Shown here in pieces: positions 10,521 to 24,258 of a stretch of DNA of 64,000 bases. Below the pieces are notes generated by a model. The model made no database searches. It saw only the letters and a list, made by a program, of their open reading frames with translations, and was not told the DNA's origin. Position 1 is the stretch's first letter. Every line of letters starts with the position of its first letter. This DNA comes from Cyclina sinensis (taxonomy: Eukaryota > Mollusca > Bivalvia > Venerida > Veneridae). A program made the position numbers and the translations under genes. The stretch spans positions 40,810,627-40,874,626 of the forward strand of contig JAAONU010000013.1 in assembly GCA_012932295.1 (NCBI GenBank), in the 5' to 3' direction.

Positions 10521-13500
10521 TTTTCTTTTTATTTTATGCCAACACGTCAAAAATGGTTTTTTTATGATATTTTTAATCAGGGCCTTCAATAAATTCCCCA
10601 TGGTTAGCCCCAAATCAGTTAATGCGTACTTTGGTTACTCCGCACAAAAAAAAGTGCAGACAATCTCCAATACATATGATAACTTTACTTCTGCTGAAAT
10701 AAACTGAATACACTTTCATCAAATAACATTTGTTTTTGTCTACACAGTTTATAAATATTTATTGAATTTTTGCCATACATACTTTAATTATAAAAGCGGA
10801 TTAATACCGAGTAATATTCAATCAATTGAATTGAAAGTCGGCCATATTGGATATTGTCCATGTGAGTTATGTAAACAAATCAGACATTTTAAATAATTTA
10901 TGGCGAATTTCATCATTGTTCACAACTAGTTAGGCTCAGGAATTCAATATTATAATTGGATTTAACAAGGTAAATAAATTTCACTCGCTGTCACAGTCTG
11001 AAATACAGCGGATTCTCTTGTGGTGGGGAAATTCCTGAAGTTTCATCAAGCAGTAGTTCCGGCACAAACAGTGTATTATCAAAATGGTAATTAACTGATT
11101 CAAAACAGTGTATTATTACTTTTATCTCACTGATATTTCCCTATATTTCATTGGTAGGCATAAAATAAAATAGTATCTCCGTGGAAACTGGAATGGTACA
11201 AAAACAGTTCAGGGCTAAATATCAACAATTTAATGTTTTAAAACCACCTGATGATATTTAAGTCAATAGAGCTAACTTCTTCACCCAGTTTGGAAGTAAT
11301 TAAAGCGTTCGTTAGTAATATCTTATTTGCTACTGGCAAAATTCTCAAATACAATCAGAACAAACCTTCAAGGCTACACTTAATTGTTTTGCAAGTTTAG
11401 ATCACCGGCAAGTGTTATATAATATGCGGCTAAGAATCAGTATTGTTTGCTTCATTAAGGCACCGGCTAGTGTTCAGACAATATATGTTTTGTGCGCAAT
11501 GACTTTTTTTGTAAACTTTATATTAACTTGTCTTTACATTATATAATTCCTATCCAACGGTAAAGCGATAAAAAGATACGAATCAACGAAATGACAATCC
11601 GCAACCAGTAATTTTCTAATGAGCAGTTTTATTCGTTAACATCCTCTACGTATTCTTGCAGCTATCTAATATTGGAAATTAGTTACGATTTTAGAAAGTA
11701 AACTACATTTTTAGAACTCTTAGACAAAATTGACGTCTTTGGAAATGTGAAACTTAAATTTATACTGGTATGAAACTTTAATGATCTGGAAAATAATTGT
11801 AGGAGTTTGTAATATTACAACAGTATGAGTTTTCATTGGTCCAGTTGAATGAAAGTTTTTTGATTGACACTAAACTTGTTTTTGACAAACTACTAATGTC
11901 TAGTATTCTTGAAAGGATGTCATTGTCGGATAAGTATAAGTATATAATGTTCAATATAAATTCTTCCTTATATACAACGTTATTGTCCATAGCACCACCA
12001 ATGCTGGTTCCTAACCTACCGCCCCTATCTTCATTACAAAGATAAATACTCAACATTAGCTCGTGATACTTCCTGTTTCAGAAGTCCCCTTTATGAGCAC
12101 GCACATACCTTATATAAAAAGAACAATTTGCATTTAACAAAGACGTACAAAATGTATAGTTTATTAAAGCAGAAAATGTGACATCCAAACAGTTGGACAC
12201 CTTATAAACGCGCTTTCTGATAAAATTCTAAGTAATAGAAGAAAAAAATATATATATATGCAGGACTGCTAGGACTATATATATATATATCGGCTTTTTC
12301 TCTTCGAACAGTTTTAATGTGAAATTATGCTAGAGAATAAAAATTTTTGTTGAAGATTAGAGAAATATATACTGAACACTATATGTCTGTACTCATCTAC
12401 AAGACTTGAAATCATGCAACAAAATCAATACAAAAACCCCACACTTCGTAGGTTTAATGTCTTTAAAATGATGATACATTGTAAATAATAAACTTACTGA
12501 AATATAGAGTTTGACAGAAACATCAACAGTGTTACTGTCTTGTTTTTGTTGTGTCAGCACAATACTAAATATTTAGAAATATGGAATTGTTTCGTGCAAA
12601 TTGCTTTGCCATATCGCTAACTATTCCCATAAGAATATGTCTAAATTGAAAACATTTTCTCATTCAACTATATACCTGTTCTGTCTGATTTAGATCTAAG
12701 GGAAAAAAATTAAATGCCTAACTGGAAGCTATCAGTTCTATAATGGAAGGGAAATATCTATACAAAGCGACGCTTTTTAGAAGAGATCTTTGGAGACTGA
12801 TTAAAGCACTTTACTCACTATTGCAATAACCGTTAGGTTAAAGTCATTGAACATGTCAAAATGTAGATTTTATGTGTGTTAATTATGTATGATATGTCAA
12901 CTTCTTTCGTTGTACTAAAAGATATTTCATTCTTATCTTATTTTGCGTTTTGTAGATACTTTAGTGCATCATCCAGTTTTTCACCTTCACGAAATAGGAC
13001 TGCCTATCCACATTGTTACGCTAAGACGAGAAAGGGTGGAGAAGCATATTTTGAAGTTGGATAAGATTAATTCTAATATTTCAATGCAAATCCTATCGTG
13101 ATTTTTTATAGATAAAGATTTGTTTTGACACCTTGCAGTCCTGCAGGGAACTATGTTCCATAATTTCTCCGTACCTTCTCTTACTCAAAAATGACAATTG
13201 TCGCAAAGGAAGTTTTATCTGAGGTTGTTTTGTTTTCGAAATTAATGTTGACTGCACAAATATTCCCTATTATGTTTTGTAATGAAAAACATGGGACATA
13301 TGAAAAAACTATTCCTGCTCTTTCCAGCAGAATGTCTTCCCGCTACAAATATTATTTTTCAGGAATTAAGTATCATAATATGTCAGATGAATAGGAAGTT
13401 AGGTTTTTTTATGTCCATTCGCAGGTCACTGGTTTAAAGCCTTGTCATTTCTGATAAAATTTTTGTTTACAATCTTGTAGAAAAAATGTTCGAAGATAAG

Positions 13501-13554
13501 TCAGTTCTACTTAAAGGCAAAACAATCAGGAAAAAAGATACTATTTGATTCAAC
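10521..13554. other. Intronic stretch, no gene recognised
   Basis: AT-rich sequence with short (TA)n tracts at about 12247-12256 and 12277-12288. An ORF pair on opposite strands at 11778-12056 is compositionally unremarkable. No domain or splice-flanked exon is seen. Confidence 0.5.
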
Positions 13555-13720
13555 CAAAGACGTTATTCTAGAATGGCATAACAAGATTTTCCACAATATC
13601 TGATAAATCTTTCGCAATTAAAACGTCCACGTCTCGTATCATCATCATTCATCCCCTAGTGAGGAGATTTACATCTGCATATTGATTTAGTGAAACTGCT
13701 GACTGGAACATTCTTTTTTT
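13555..13720 (+). repeat. Repeat block B, copy 2
   Basis: GACGTTATTCTAGAA, ATCTGATAAATCTTTCGCAA and then ATTGATTTAG..CTGCTGACTGGAACATTC align in order with the blocks at 10080 and 16195. No block A was found near it at the expected distance. Confidence 0.5.
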
Positions 13721-14884
13721 TATGTCATTTGATTCACAAATCGGCAGTCATGTTCGGATAGGAAATCTACATTAGGGTTTCATCATAACGTCATGCATTA
13801 TATTTTAAGACCAAAAGTAAGATAAAAAAACAATTATACAAAAGACCAAACTGGAGATTATTTAATGTCTAATTTATTTACATAAACATTTATTCTTATT
13901 TCAAGACAAAAAATAAAAACCCATTATTCAGAAAAAAATAAATCTGTAATTTCATAAGTTAGAAAGACTATTGTTTGTTGAAACTAAATTATCAAACCAA
14001 GACTATTTAAATTTAGCCTTGAACTATGACTTTAATCATTCTGTTTCCCGTAAACGGTACGTTTCAATTTTAATCAAGACTTCTCCTAACTTTAAGATAT
14101 GACGTCATAACAAACCGACGTAAAATTCACTGCAAAAACTATCACTGTTAAAATCTAAATAGACATAAAAGAGCCTTCCCTTTACATGAATACGAAGGAA
14201 AGGCACTGAAATGTAGCTCGATAATTCAAAGCTATATTAGTTGTCAAAATGGCTTTTAAAAGTTTGCACTGTTATAAACTTGTAGAGAACCAAATATTAC
14301 TAATCCTTTATTAAAAATATTTATTTGTACAAAAAAGTTCCGAATGAATAGCAGAATCTGTAAAACACTTTCCATGACTGGCTCAATTATAAATTGAATT
14401 TACAGCTATATTGATTTTATCTACCTTTTAAGTAGAAAAAGTCTTTATTCCTTCTAATATACAAGATTAAGAACATTCACTTTTTTCAAATTTTTAAAGT
14501 AATTTCAACTGTCATGCGTTTTTCATCACATGGACAACTTTTATAATTCTAAACAATAGAGAGCACCCAGTCGGTTTTTACGCCCCACCCCACCATTCCT
14601 TTTGATGTTGATCTGTGAAAACACCATTTTCACTATTTGGCTGATTTAGCTTTCGTGGGGAATATACAATCTAATCGCTAAAGACAAGTTATAATAAAGA
14701 TTAAACATGGAAATGAGTCCTGATTTACAAATTACAGAATAAAAGCTTACAGATAACTTAAGATGGCGTAATTCTCAAAATGTACGAGAATAAACACAGA
14801 AACAAAAAAAGACTGTATTGTAATGATGATAGAAAATAAAACGAATTGATCATGATTACGAATGAGTCTGCGTGATGTGCCTCC
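13721..14884. other. Intronic stretch, no gene recognised
   Basis: Very AT-rich. No recognisable domain, splice-flanked exon or repeat was seen apart from the boundaries of blocks A and B. Confidence 0.5.
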
Positions 14885-14960
14885 CTGAAGATTACATTTA
14901 TCAATATTCATTACAGGGTTTTGAAACAGGCAACCGCAATCAATATAGTCTCGCAATGTT
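14885..14960 (+). repeat. Repeat block A, copy 2
   Basis: Contains GATTACATTTATCAATATTC, ATTACAGG, TTTTGAAACAGGCA, GCAATCAATATAGTCTCG. It is the closest of the three copies to the copy at 20495. One frame reads YQYSLQGFETG. Another continues as a hydrophobic 84-codon ORF (14921-15175) with likely membrane-like segments but no known family. Confidence 0.55.
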
Positions 14961-16194
14961 TGCTGTTGTGTTCTATGCAAACGGGGACGTGCATAAGACC
15001 TTGTTCTGTTGCCATTTGTAGTGCCGTTGTTTTTATAAGTATTATTTTGCATATATTCATACCAGTTGTCACATATTTTGCAGTAATAATTTACTCTGGA
15101 AACAAACTGATATATATCTTGAGTCTGATATACCTTAACCAAAGAAAACCTCCATCGTCTACCTATGAAAGTTAGAACGGGGTCACTAGAATTGAACGTT
15201 CATTTGGTATTAAAATTAAAAAATAAAAACTTTAGTATTAATATCATTTTCCTTTTCTTACAATCGTGATCACTATATTAACAAATCTACAACTACATTT
15301 GTGTCAGAGAGCAAAACAATATGTTTTCTTAGAGAGGTCAATGTTTATTTCGCCAACATTAAGTTGAAAGGCCGTATTTGTTTACAACTTTCATTTTATA
15401 AGTCCTTTTTTCACTTCATAAAAAGAAGAACTGCAACAGGGAATTTATTATTCAGACAAATTATTTTATATCCCTCTGAATTCGATCGGATCAGATTTGC
15501 ATTATTACATTCAGTAAAATACTTACTCTAACAGAAAAGCTCAAGTAAAATACAACATGATTGTACAATAGACTGCTGTCAAAATGGAAGGAAAAGTTTT
15601 CAAACGGCAGGACACTAAAAAGTGCCACAAAATAGCTTAGTTGTGTTGTTACATGACATTCATTAAGAAAAAAATGATCATTTCGAAAAAGAACATATCC
15701 GTCAAAATGTAAAATGAAGATTAATAGGTTGCTGGTTATCTTCAAAGAGGGTCAAAGATAGCTGAAGAAAGGTTTAATTTTGAAAATGAAAACTATATCA
15801 AATATGGGAAAGTATCTTTGTAGATATTTTTGGTCTTTCTTTCTAATAAAGGAATGAAACTTTTATCATTCCATCCCTGTATTTTACATCAGCAGCTCTT
15901 AGCAGTAATAAAAATAGTAGTAATTCGCATTTCATAATAGCTATACACACTGAACTTACGGCTCAATAGTTGCTCTGATCTTTAGAAATATTTTCGGAAA
16001 ATGTTTTGTGTCTCGTGACAAAATGCTGAGTACGTCAAAATGTTGTTATGATGCTGTTTGTTGATGAGAGAAGGCAATGGGAATCGATCTGGAACCTCCT
16101 TTAGCATGTCTTACAGAAACTACAAGTTAGTTGTTTATCGGTTATATATTTTATTTAGAAGAATGTAAAATAAAATAAAAAAACATGTATTTTC
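14961..16194. other. Intronic stretch between repeat blocks A and B
   Basis: Contains an ORF of 76 codons (15301-15531; first codon GTG) with no recognised domain. The equivalent interval in copy 1 (8461-10079) shows no obvious protein-level conservation with it, which argues against conserved coding sequence. Confidence 0.4.
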
Positions 16195-16385
16195 TGTTCG
16201 CCAGACGTTATTCAGTGAAGTAATTGTGAAGCTATTTATAAACATATGAATAAATATTATAAGACAAATATGCCTCCTTTGTCCACAGACTTAGCGTATG
16301 TACTTTAGCTGCTCTTAAGATTTCCTCTATTCCAGATATTGATCGCTGAAACTTCTGCTGACTGAAGCATTTTCCTTCAAGATTA
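16195..16385 (+). repeat. Repeat block B, copy 3
   Basis: GACGTTATTCAGTGAAGTAA..TTGTGAAG, AGATATTGATCG, CTGCTGACTGAAGCATTTTC follow in the same order as at 10080 and 13555. Confidence 0.55.
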
Positions 16386-19300
16386 ATTACGGTCAATCGT
16401 TTCCATCTTTTGAGGAAAATAAGCGCCGAATTCGTCCTTTTCACTGGACTGCGAGTTACCTTTTTCCAATTCCATCTCTTTTTCTATATTATTTTTACTT
16501 TACTAAAGACTATAGTAGTGGGTAAGGTGACCCTGAATATTTAAAAAAAACAACTTTCAATGTGTATTAACGATAAGAAACATTGTTATTTTTTTTTTTT
16601 GTTGTTGTTTTTTTTTAATTGGTAGTTGAATATTGTTAAAATTTCTATGACTGATCAAGTATTAAAAATAAATTTACAGCTGTACTAGAAGGAATATTTT
16701 CAAATTTGAAAGAAGTCTTTGTTTTGTTGTTTTGTCGATTATACATGATTTCTGAACATTCTAACATTTAATATCGGATGACCCTTTTGCGAGATAACTG
16801 CAATGGTTAGCCATGAGGTATTGGAATTCCACTTCTCAAGCACAGAAATATGTACTATATGTATATATACTCAATGTCTGAAACCTTAAAAGAAACCATA
16901 AACAAAAAATGTACATTTACTTAAAAACTTAGTGTTGTATATTTTCTAAATATTGCTATTTAAAATTGAGTTTCGATACTGTTATAAACTGGTGTAAGAT
17001 CGAGACAGAAACGTTACTTGGGTATATGATACATAGTCGACATAAACAAAAGTGGTCAACATATTGTCAAAAAAAAATGATAAGTAAGATCCGATAGATC
17101 TCATGAAACGATTTAGATCTCTAGAACTCTTAATAAAAGAATCGTCGTAATTACAGGTTAGTATGTCAATTCAGCGCATTTTATGTTCATATTATTTTTA
17201 ACCTTCTTGAATATCATAATCTCTTAAGCAACCGACCTGTTTACAGAAGAATTTACAGAGAAACAACTAGCCGCCTAGAATTTATTCTGGAACCTAAAGG
17301 TCTTCCGTAAACTAAATTTAAACACAAGATGACAAAAGAACATTTTGGTTTTTTTCTTGGTTTTCTTCTTGAATTTGTAGAATGTCCCAATATTGCCTTT
17401 TGTAGTTTATAAGATTGTCATATGTAATGCAACAAACCTGTTAGTGAACAAACAACACTAGACACGGAAGAAGCTTTTAAGAACAGGCTGCCATAAACTT
17501 TGCTACTGGGTAATAAAAGCCATTCCCTGAAGTAAATTGACACCAATATGTCTAAAAACTGAAGTCGATTTCCAAGCCTAAGGAATAACAGTTCATGTAC
17601 ATTTATAGATGTATTGATAAATTGTTAGGCCAGAATATAAAGCAATTAAAGACTTCTTCTGACGTATGTACCGTGCTTAATATGTAAAATATTTTTATCT
17701 ATCGTTAATATATATCCTCCTGTATGCCAACTTACCTTTAGGTTTTTTGATACAACATATTAGCCAAACCTAGTGTCTTGTTACTTTTTCCTCTATTCCT
17801 TGTCAACATTTAATGAATATTAACCATTAATGCTACAAATGATAAGGATGATTTACCTGTGACACTAACCTTTAGAAAATGTAGGAAACCCCATTTTTTT
17901 CAAAGCTACTCACGTGTTAATTTGATTCATATTCATCAACTATTATAGCTGTTTCGGAAAGTTGCTGCAGAATAAATTACAATATATAGTGGTCATTACG
18001 ATGCAACAGCCAGTAGGAAATATATTGAGTTTGTATTTATCAAATAGATAGTTTAGACAAATAGATAGTTTAGAACGGAAGATACTTTGCCGTTAAATGT
18101 TTTCTCTTTCGGCTAATTTAAACCAGTCACTAGCTTTCATCAAGATAGCAGACAATCTGTTTTACTTGAAAGAATTAAATAATTGTTGACTGATTGATAA
18201 CTTAAACATGATTTTTTGTGATTATTATCTATTATCATTCAGTGTTTAATAAGCCGAATATGATGCACCAACAATATTTTTACATATCATAATGACATCA
18301 ATTTCTTCATGTGATAAAGCAAATTGAAAAACAGTACAAAAAGTCTCATTTGATTCTTATAGTTCCAGAACAATGAACTTTCAAAATAAAGTAAGGACGA
18401 AAATAGATTCGGGCTCATTGGAACCATTTACGAAAAATAAAATGGATCACGCCTCAACGTTATTATTGTTTACCATTTAAAGAAAGGAAAGTGAGAAAGA
18501 GATGGAACTTTGAATGAACAAAAACGAATACAAGATACAAGTATATAATATATGTGATATAAGTTTTGACAGATAGGTGTATGTAAATGGACAATACTGC
18601 GTTACGTTTCATCTTAATGGTACGGTGTTAAGTATTATGATTAATACATAGCAGGACTGACAGATTTTCATTTCCCTTTTTTGTCATTCAGTCTACCAAT
18701 ATTCTGCCTAAAACACATTGTTTAAAATGTCATTGTTGATTTCTGTCCCCAAAATATATTTTCGATAATATAAACGACTTTACTGAAATAAACTAAAACG
18801 ATAGATTTTTGTTATTTGAACAGTTTTGCACGATGTATATAGAATGTTTCGACAATATTTCGTGTTCACTTTAGAGTCACAGGTTTCTATTAAAATCATA
18901 TTATCTGTGCTGTCACGTTCTGTTTTAGATCTATCAGGTTTTGTGCTATACTTCTTTATTTTCATACGTATCTGAATATGTACTATTGATTTAGGGACGA
19001 TATTCGAGAAGCAGATCACAGGTCATATATAAAAAAACTGTTCTTGGGAAAACAATCTCGGCAAATATCAAGAATAGTCATCTATTTAATTATAAACGAA
19101 TATTTATCGTTATGATGTGAGGAAAAAGTGCTGACGTCTGAAAATGAGCACGTTTAATAAACACATGGAAAACAGTATCCCTGGATTGTGCACGAAAGAA
19201 TGTTTTCACCCACGTACAGTTTGACAACAAGGTAAATATGTTAAACATGAAGTATCGCATTACAAAAATTATAAATATACCAAAGTAGTTTCAATAAGCT

Positions 19301-20062
19301 ATTTAAAAAGAAGTTCCGTAGCTGGCAACATATCTAGACGTTTTCGAGATGTTTGACTATTCGCATCAACAGTTTATTTTTTTCGTCGATTTTTGTGGTG
19401 TCTTTTTGTAAACTGGTCAGTGTGTGCATTTGTGCTGTCTTTTCCAGTCTGCTTTTTGACTGTGTCTGGAGGCTGTGTTTCTGATTGTGGTTGTTCCTGA
19501 TATGCGTTTTCCACATATTTTTTTTGGAAACATCTAATCCCTGATCAATTTGATAAGCTTGTTTATGTTATAAGGTTGCAGGATTTTTACTATAAAAATG
19601 AGATTTCATATTTTCTCCCCGATTGAAACTTTGTTTATGAACGATAATAAATAATAGGTTGTCCCTATTAAATGTTTAAACAAACATAGACAAGTACTTA
19701 GCAAATATCAAACTGGAATATGGATCAAATCAAACTCGGCCAACAAATATTCGCCTTTGACCAATATAAGGCTAGTCAAACGTTTTAGTTAAGAAATTGG
19801 AAGCTTTTTACGAAATATAATAAATCTTTCCCAATTCTCGAAAGACCACTACACTATCCTTTTCGCCCCTACTCCTGCATACTAATTACTACAGGGATTG
19901 TTGAATAGAACATTGTGTCTGGCAGTCTATAACTGTATAGTCATGAATTTCCTTAATCGTCAAATGTCAGATTTTTTTCTATCTTAGCCTGTTTTATAAA
20001 AATGGATTCCCTTAATTGAATTTCCCTTGTCTTTTCGTGTAGACGTTAGTGTTGCTTCTCGT
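16386..20062. other. Intronic stretch, no gene recognised
   Basis: AT-rich with long T tracts near 16588-16616. A 17-bp direct duplication (caaatagatagtttaga) occurs at about 18041-18074. Chance ORFs only. Confidence 0.5.
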
Positions 20063-20182
20063 TTAAATAAGTTGTTTTGAGAAATAAATATGTTTAAACT
20101 TAAAAAAAAAACAAAGGAGAAATAAATATGTTTAAACTTAAAAAAAAGGAGAAATAAATATGTTTAAACTAAATAAGTTGTT
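20063..20182. repeat. Short tandem duplication, three units
   Basis: GAGAAATAAATATGTTTAAA occurs three times (20079, 20117, 20149), separated by A-rich linkers of differing length. Flanking copies of TAAATAAGTTGTTT lie on both sides (about 20064 and 20169), as expected from unequal exchange or slippage. Each unit has the palindrome GTTTAAAC. Confidence 0.85.
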
Positions 20183-20494
20183 TGACGGGAATAGTACCAC
20201 AGAAATATGTAAAGCAGTTTGTTTGAACTATTTGTATTTCTTCTACGCCTTCGTCATTTTTTTACGTTGAATGCAAATTGCTGTTTAAAAAGAGTATTGT
20301 AATCATCAGCAAAAATTATATTGTAATATAATGAAAAAAAAAAGTTTTATGAAATTACGTGCCTTGGTTTTTATTAACTTCTTGTCCATAAACCAAATGA
20401 TATAGCTCACAAAAAATGTATGATGACTGATGAGAAAAAAAGGAAATCATGTTAAAGAAAAAGGGAAGATTTCTGCAAATCAACGCGAGGCATC

Positions 20495-20575
20495 TCCGTA
20501 GGGATACACGCTATCAATATTCATTGTTAGACTTTGAAACAGGCAGCTGCAATCAATATATTGTCTCGAATAATA
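20495..20575 (+). repeat. Repeat block A, copy 3
   Basis: TATCAATATTCATT, then TTTGAAACAGGCA, GCAATCAATATA and GTCTCGAATAAT align with the copies at 8380 and 14885. One frame reads YQYSLLDFETG and lies in an ORF at 20449-20649. No following block B was found. Confidence 0.5.
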
Positions 20576-23500
20576 TTATGTGTGTTTCATATCAAGACAA
20601 TCTTGAGCTTACCGAATGTTCCAACCCCAGCATATACAGAGGGCCTTAAGTCAGCTTGGTTTATTTGTAGCAAGTTATAGTGCTATTTTAGCTTATGTAT
20701 TAACGGAATGTTTAGTTCATTTTGATATTTTATGTAATCCAACAGGGATTCGTCGGGAGAAAAAAAACATGTCCTTGTTTAATCAAGATCTTCTCAGTCT
20801 GAAATATGTCCTGACAATAACACTGTAAGTGCATAATTTTGAGCGATCAAATATATAAAACTAATCAAACCATACAAACGTTTAAAGCAATTTCCCTCTG
20901 ACTGTTTTATAGACATAGAAAATACGCTATAAACGTTAAAACATAATAACAAAATCTAAATATTCGTTCAAAAGAAGCCATGTGCAAATAAAATTCGAAT
21001 CAAGACCTGTTACAGAAAAATGAATCAAAAGTTCTCACAATTCTCAAGCCTAATCATAGTATTTTACATTTGTATAGCTCTGTATCGCATGACAAGGATG
21101 TGTCTGTGTCATCTAGGGTTTTAGTTCTTTATAAACTTAGATCGAAAGAATTTATTTTTACAATGATAAAACTAAAATAAGAGGTTTTTTTTCAGCACTC
21201 AAGTGACTTTAAAGAAATGTTATTTAATGTACCCTTGTCGCTTTGCTGACTTTAATCAATCGTGTTAGCGTAAAGGCGTTGTGCAATGAGCCATTAATGA
21301 CTGTTTTAATGAACTATTCTGAAGTGAAAATGATGCTTGAGTTTACACCATTGGGAAATCTATTGTTTCTGTATAAAAGCATCATGTCATTTAAACTGTT
21401 TAGTCCTTTTTGAAATGAAGTTGTCTGATTTATTTGTCTTATTCATTTTTACAGTGAATGACAGAATCTGCCAATTCCATTCTATAAAGTAATAAAAATA
21501 CGTTTTTCTGGTATTATCGAAAAGTAAGACAAATCAAAACTCCTCTTGGAAAAAGACAGGAAATCACATATTCTACGTTTTTTTTTTTTTTTTTTTTTTT
21601 TGCTGTCGTTTATGACTGTCTGAATCGAAAATACAAAATTTTCTTTCAAGAATTAGGTTTTGTTGTATAGTTATGATAATAGCAGACCTTAAGAAAACTT
21701 ACAAATTGTATAAATATAGTATATAACTGCAAAACAGTGCGTTTTCAAGGTCATCTTAAGGTCCGTTACAACCAGTTTGTAAAACTTATATAATAATGAA
21801 ATTGCTGAGCTTTAAACAAAACCTGTTAAGTCTCTATCGATTAACCTTCACTGATTTATTTTGGAGAACTTTTCTTGTTACTATATCTGTCATGTGAGGT
21901 AATGCTGAATGGCTTATAGACATTAACAGTCAAAGGTAGCAAGTTATACAACTTGAAAGGCGCTTTGTATATTAGTTTCAACAATATCTCTTAAAATATT
22001 ATTATTCAAACAGTATTAAGATCGGCCGACATCTTATAATTTACAGCTTTGATACAACATAATAGTAAAAGTTCTGAAACTCTACAGTTGATGCTGTTGT
22101 GTAAATTGATCGCTTAAATGCAATAAAAGTAAACAAGAACTATCTTTTTGAAAAAGATACGTGGCCGTGGTACAAAGACGCATGAAATTGCGAAAGTATT
22201 CACTGACAGTTTGGGTATAAGTACTGCAGCAACGTTTTTTCATAAACGAAAGGCAGCAAATATTAAATCCGACATTTTCGTCCGAAATATGCAAAATATA
22301 AAGCAATTGGAAAATTCTTATGAACCTATTAGATTACATTTATGTTCAGAGTCAGAGAGCCTGCGTGCTCGTTTCCGAGTTTCCTTTCTTTTTTTTTGTG
22401 GCAAGTGACCAAAGAAATGTCGATGTTTGTCGTCCACCAAGGAAATTTTAGCAGCGTTCCTTCTTTCACTTTATAGTAAACTGGAAATCAAGGTAGTCAG
22501 ATGGCCTACGGTTGAAAAGGAAAAGAAAAAAGCATCAGTACTTTGCCAGACGACAATGTCTCCTCAGAGAACTTCTACAAATATGATGAAGTTGAGCAGA
22601 ATTTTTCCAGATATCTGTCGGTTATTATTGCTTAAACGTGCATATATTATATAATGATTTGTGAAAATGTTTATTTTAGAAAATCTTTTAAGAATTAAAC
22701 ATGCAGTAAAAAATGTGGAACTACTTCGAAATACTAAAATAATGTAATGTTAACCAGCTTCAGCTTTGATTACAGACAGTATTCTGACATTTCTTTAGAA
22801 ATTTCACAGCAGAGATCTTCACTTAATTCAAAGACATCTCTCTTCGGCTTTTCTTAATTAGATTTGTTTTGGTAAGGAAATAACGTCTAGACAATCTCGT
22901 GTTAGGTTAATTACATAAAATTTGAACATATTCAGATCTTTTGAATGCAACACACTCCACCAAGGACGTTAAAGTGTAGAAAAAAAGATCTGTAGAAGCA
23001 GCAAGTAAATCATACATTCCCGGAATTTCCCATATACATCATATTTAATGATGCAAAGGTTTAGCATAGGTTTAACCAAAGAAAGATGCATGATGTTCCT
23101 TTCATACATTAAGTGTTTCCATTTCTTATCATTTTTAGCTTCCTATTGTTATCAAAGCTATGATCAATAAAGATTTAACACAATGTATATTTAATTTAGA
23201 GTAGTAAAAAGCGGTTGCAATTATGTGTACGACCAAAGAATCTTGTGAACAAATATTCAAAAAATTAGGGAAAGTAAGGTTGATGAAATTCATAACAAAG
23301 CATCACAATGGTTAAGAACTGTCAAAAGAAACTTAAAAATTCTCAAAAATTACGTTACCTAACAATTTTTTTTTAATAAAAACTTTTTTTTTCACAAAAC
23401 ACCTGGCCATCTTACATTTTAAAGAAGCATAAAGCAGTATAAAAAATAGGTGTACCCTGATGCAATGTAAGGAAAATCAACTGTTTTTATTCCCCCCTTT

Positions 23501-24224
23501 GAATTTCTTGTCAATTTAAACAAAACTATCTCTTACTCGTTAACCTAAGAAAATCATCGGCGTTTGTTCTCTTACATTATCTGAAATGTCATCTTACATC
23601 TTAGAAGCTATACTGCTATACAGACAATTAGATACTTAAATTAGCTTTTTTGCAACAGATACAAAACTTAATAACATGAAAACCTTGCTTTTTGTCACGT
23701 ATATCAAAAATCTTCATCTTTTAGTCTCACACAGCATTAACATTTACGTTTCACAAGAGAGACATTTGTTTGATACTTGCCAAAATAGTACATAAAAATC
23801 TATTTTTTGCGAGCGGAATGGAAAATAAAACCATTAAGTGTTATAACGACAATACCAATTGCCAGTTCTTAGTCAAGGCAAGTCATCCCGAACATATACA
23901 GTTGACATATTCAATTTTCAAACAAATTAAAGCCAAACGTCTTTTGTCGATTTTTTTTCCGAAAACCAGACAGGATTTTCTCTTCGATATATTGCTTTGT
24001 AGACATCTTTACACATTAAAATGATTAATTGTTTTTACAATGACAATCGGAATTCGCTAAGTATAATGCTGTCTACAACAGCCTAGTAAATCATGTTAAC
24101 AACTTCCAAGGAGCCTCACTGGGTTTGTCACAATGTATCGTTGCTAGTTCTGCACACAGCAATAAGTAATCAGTGCAAAACTACTTTAAAATACAATCAT
24201 CAAATTGTTGTTGTTGTTATCTTT
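20576..24224. other. Intronic stretch, no gene recognised
   Basis: AT-rich, with a T24 homopolymer at 21578-21601. Overlapping ORFs around 22082-22408 lie on both strands and have no recognised domain. Confidence 0.5.
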
Positions 24225-24258
24225 TAGCTCATCTGAGCACAGTCATTCTGGTGAGCTA
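24225..24258. repeat. TAGCTCATC...GGTGAGCTA inverted repeat
   Basis: TAGCTCATC at 24225 and GTGAGCTA ending at 24258 are near-perfect inverted repeats around a short loop. The word pair resembles a hairpin repeat seen widely in bivalve noncoding DNA (general recollection). Function unknown. Confidence 0.5.
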
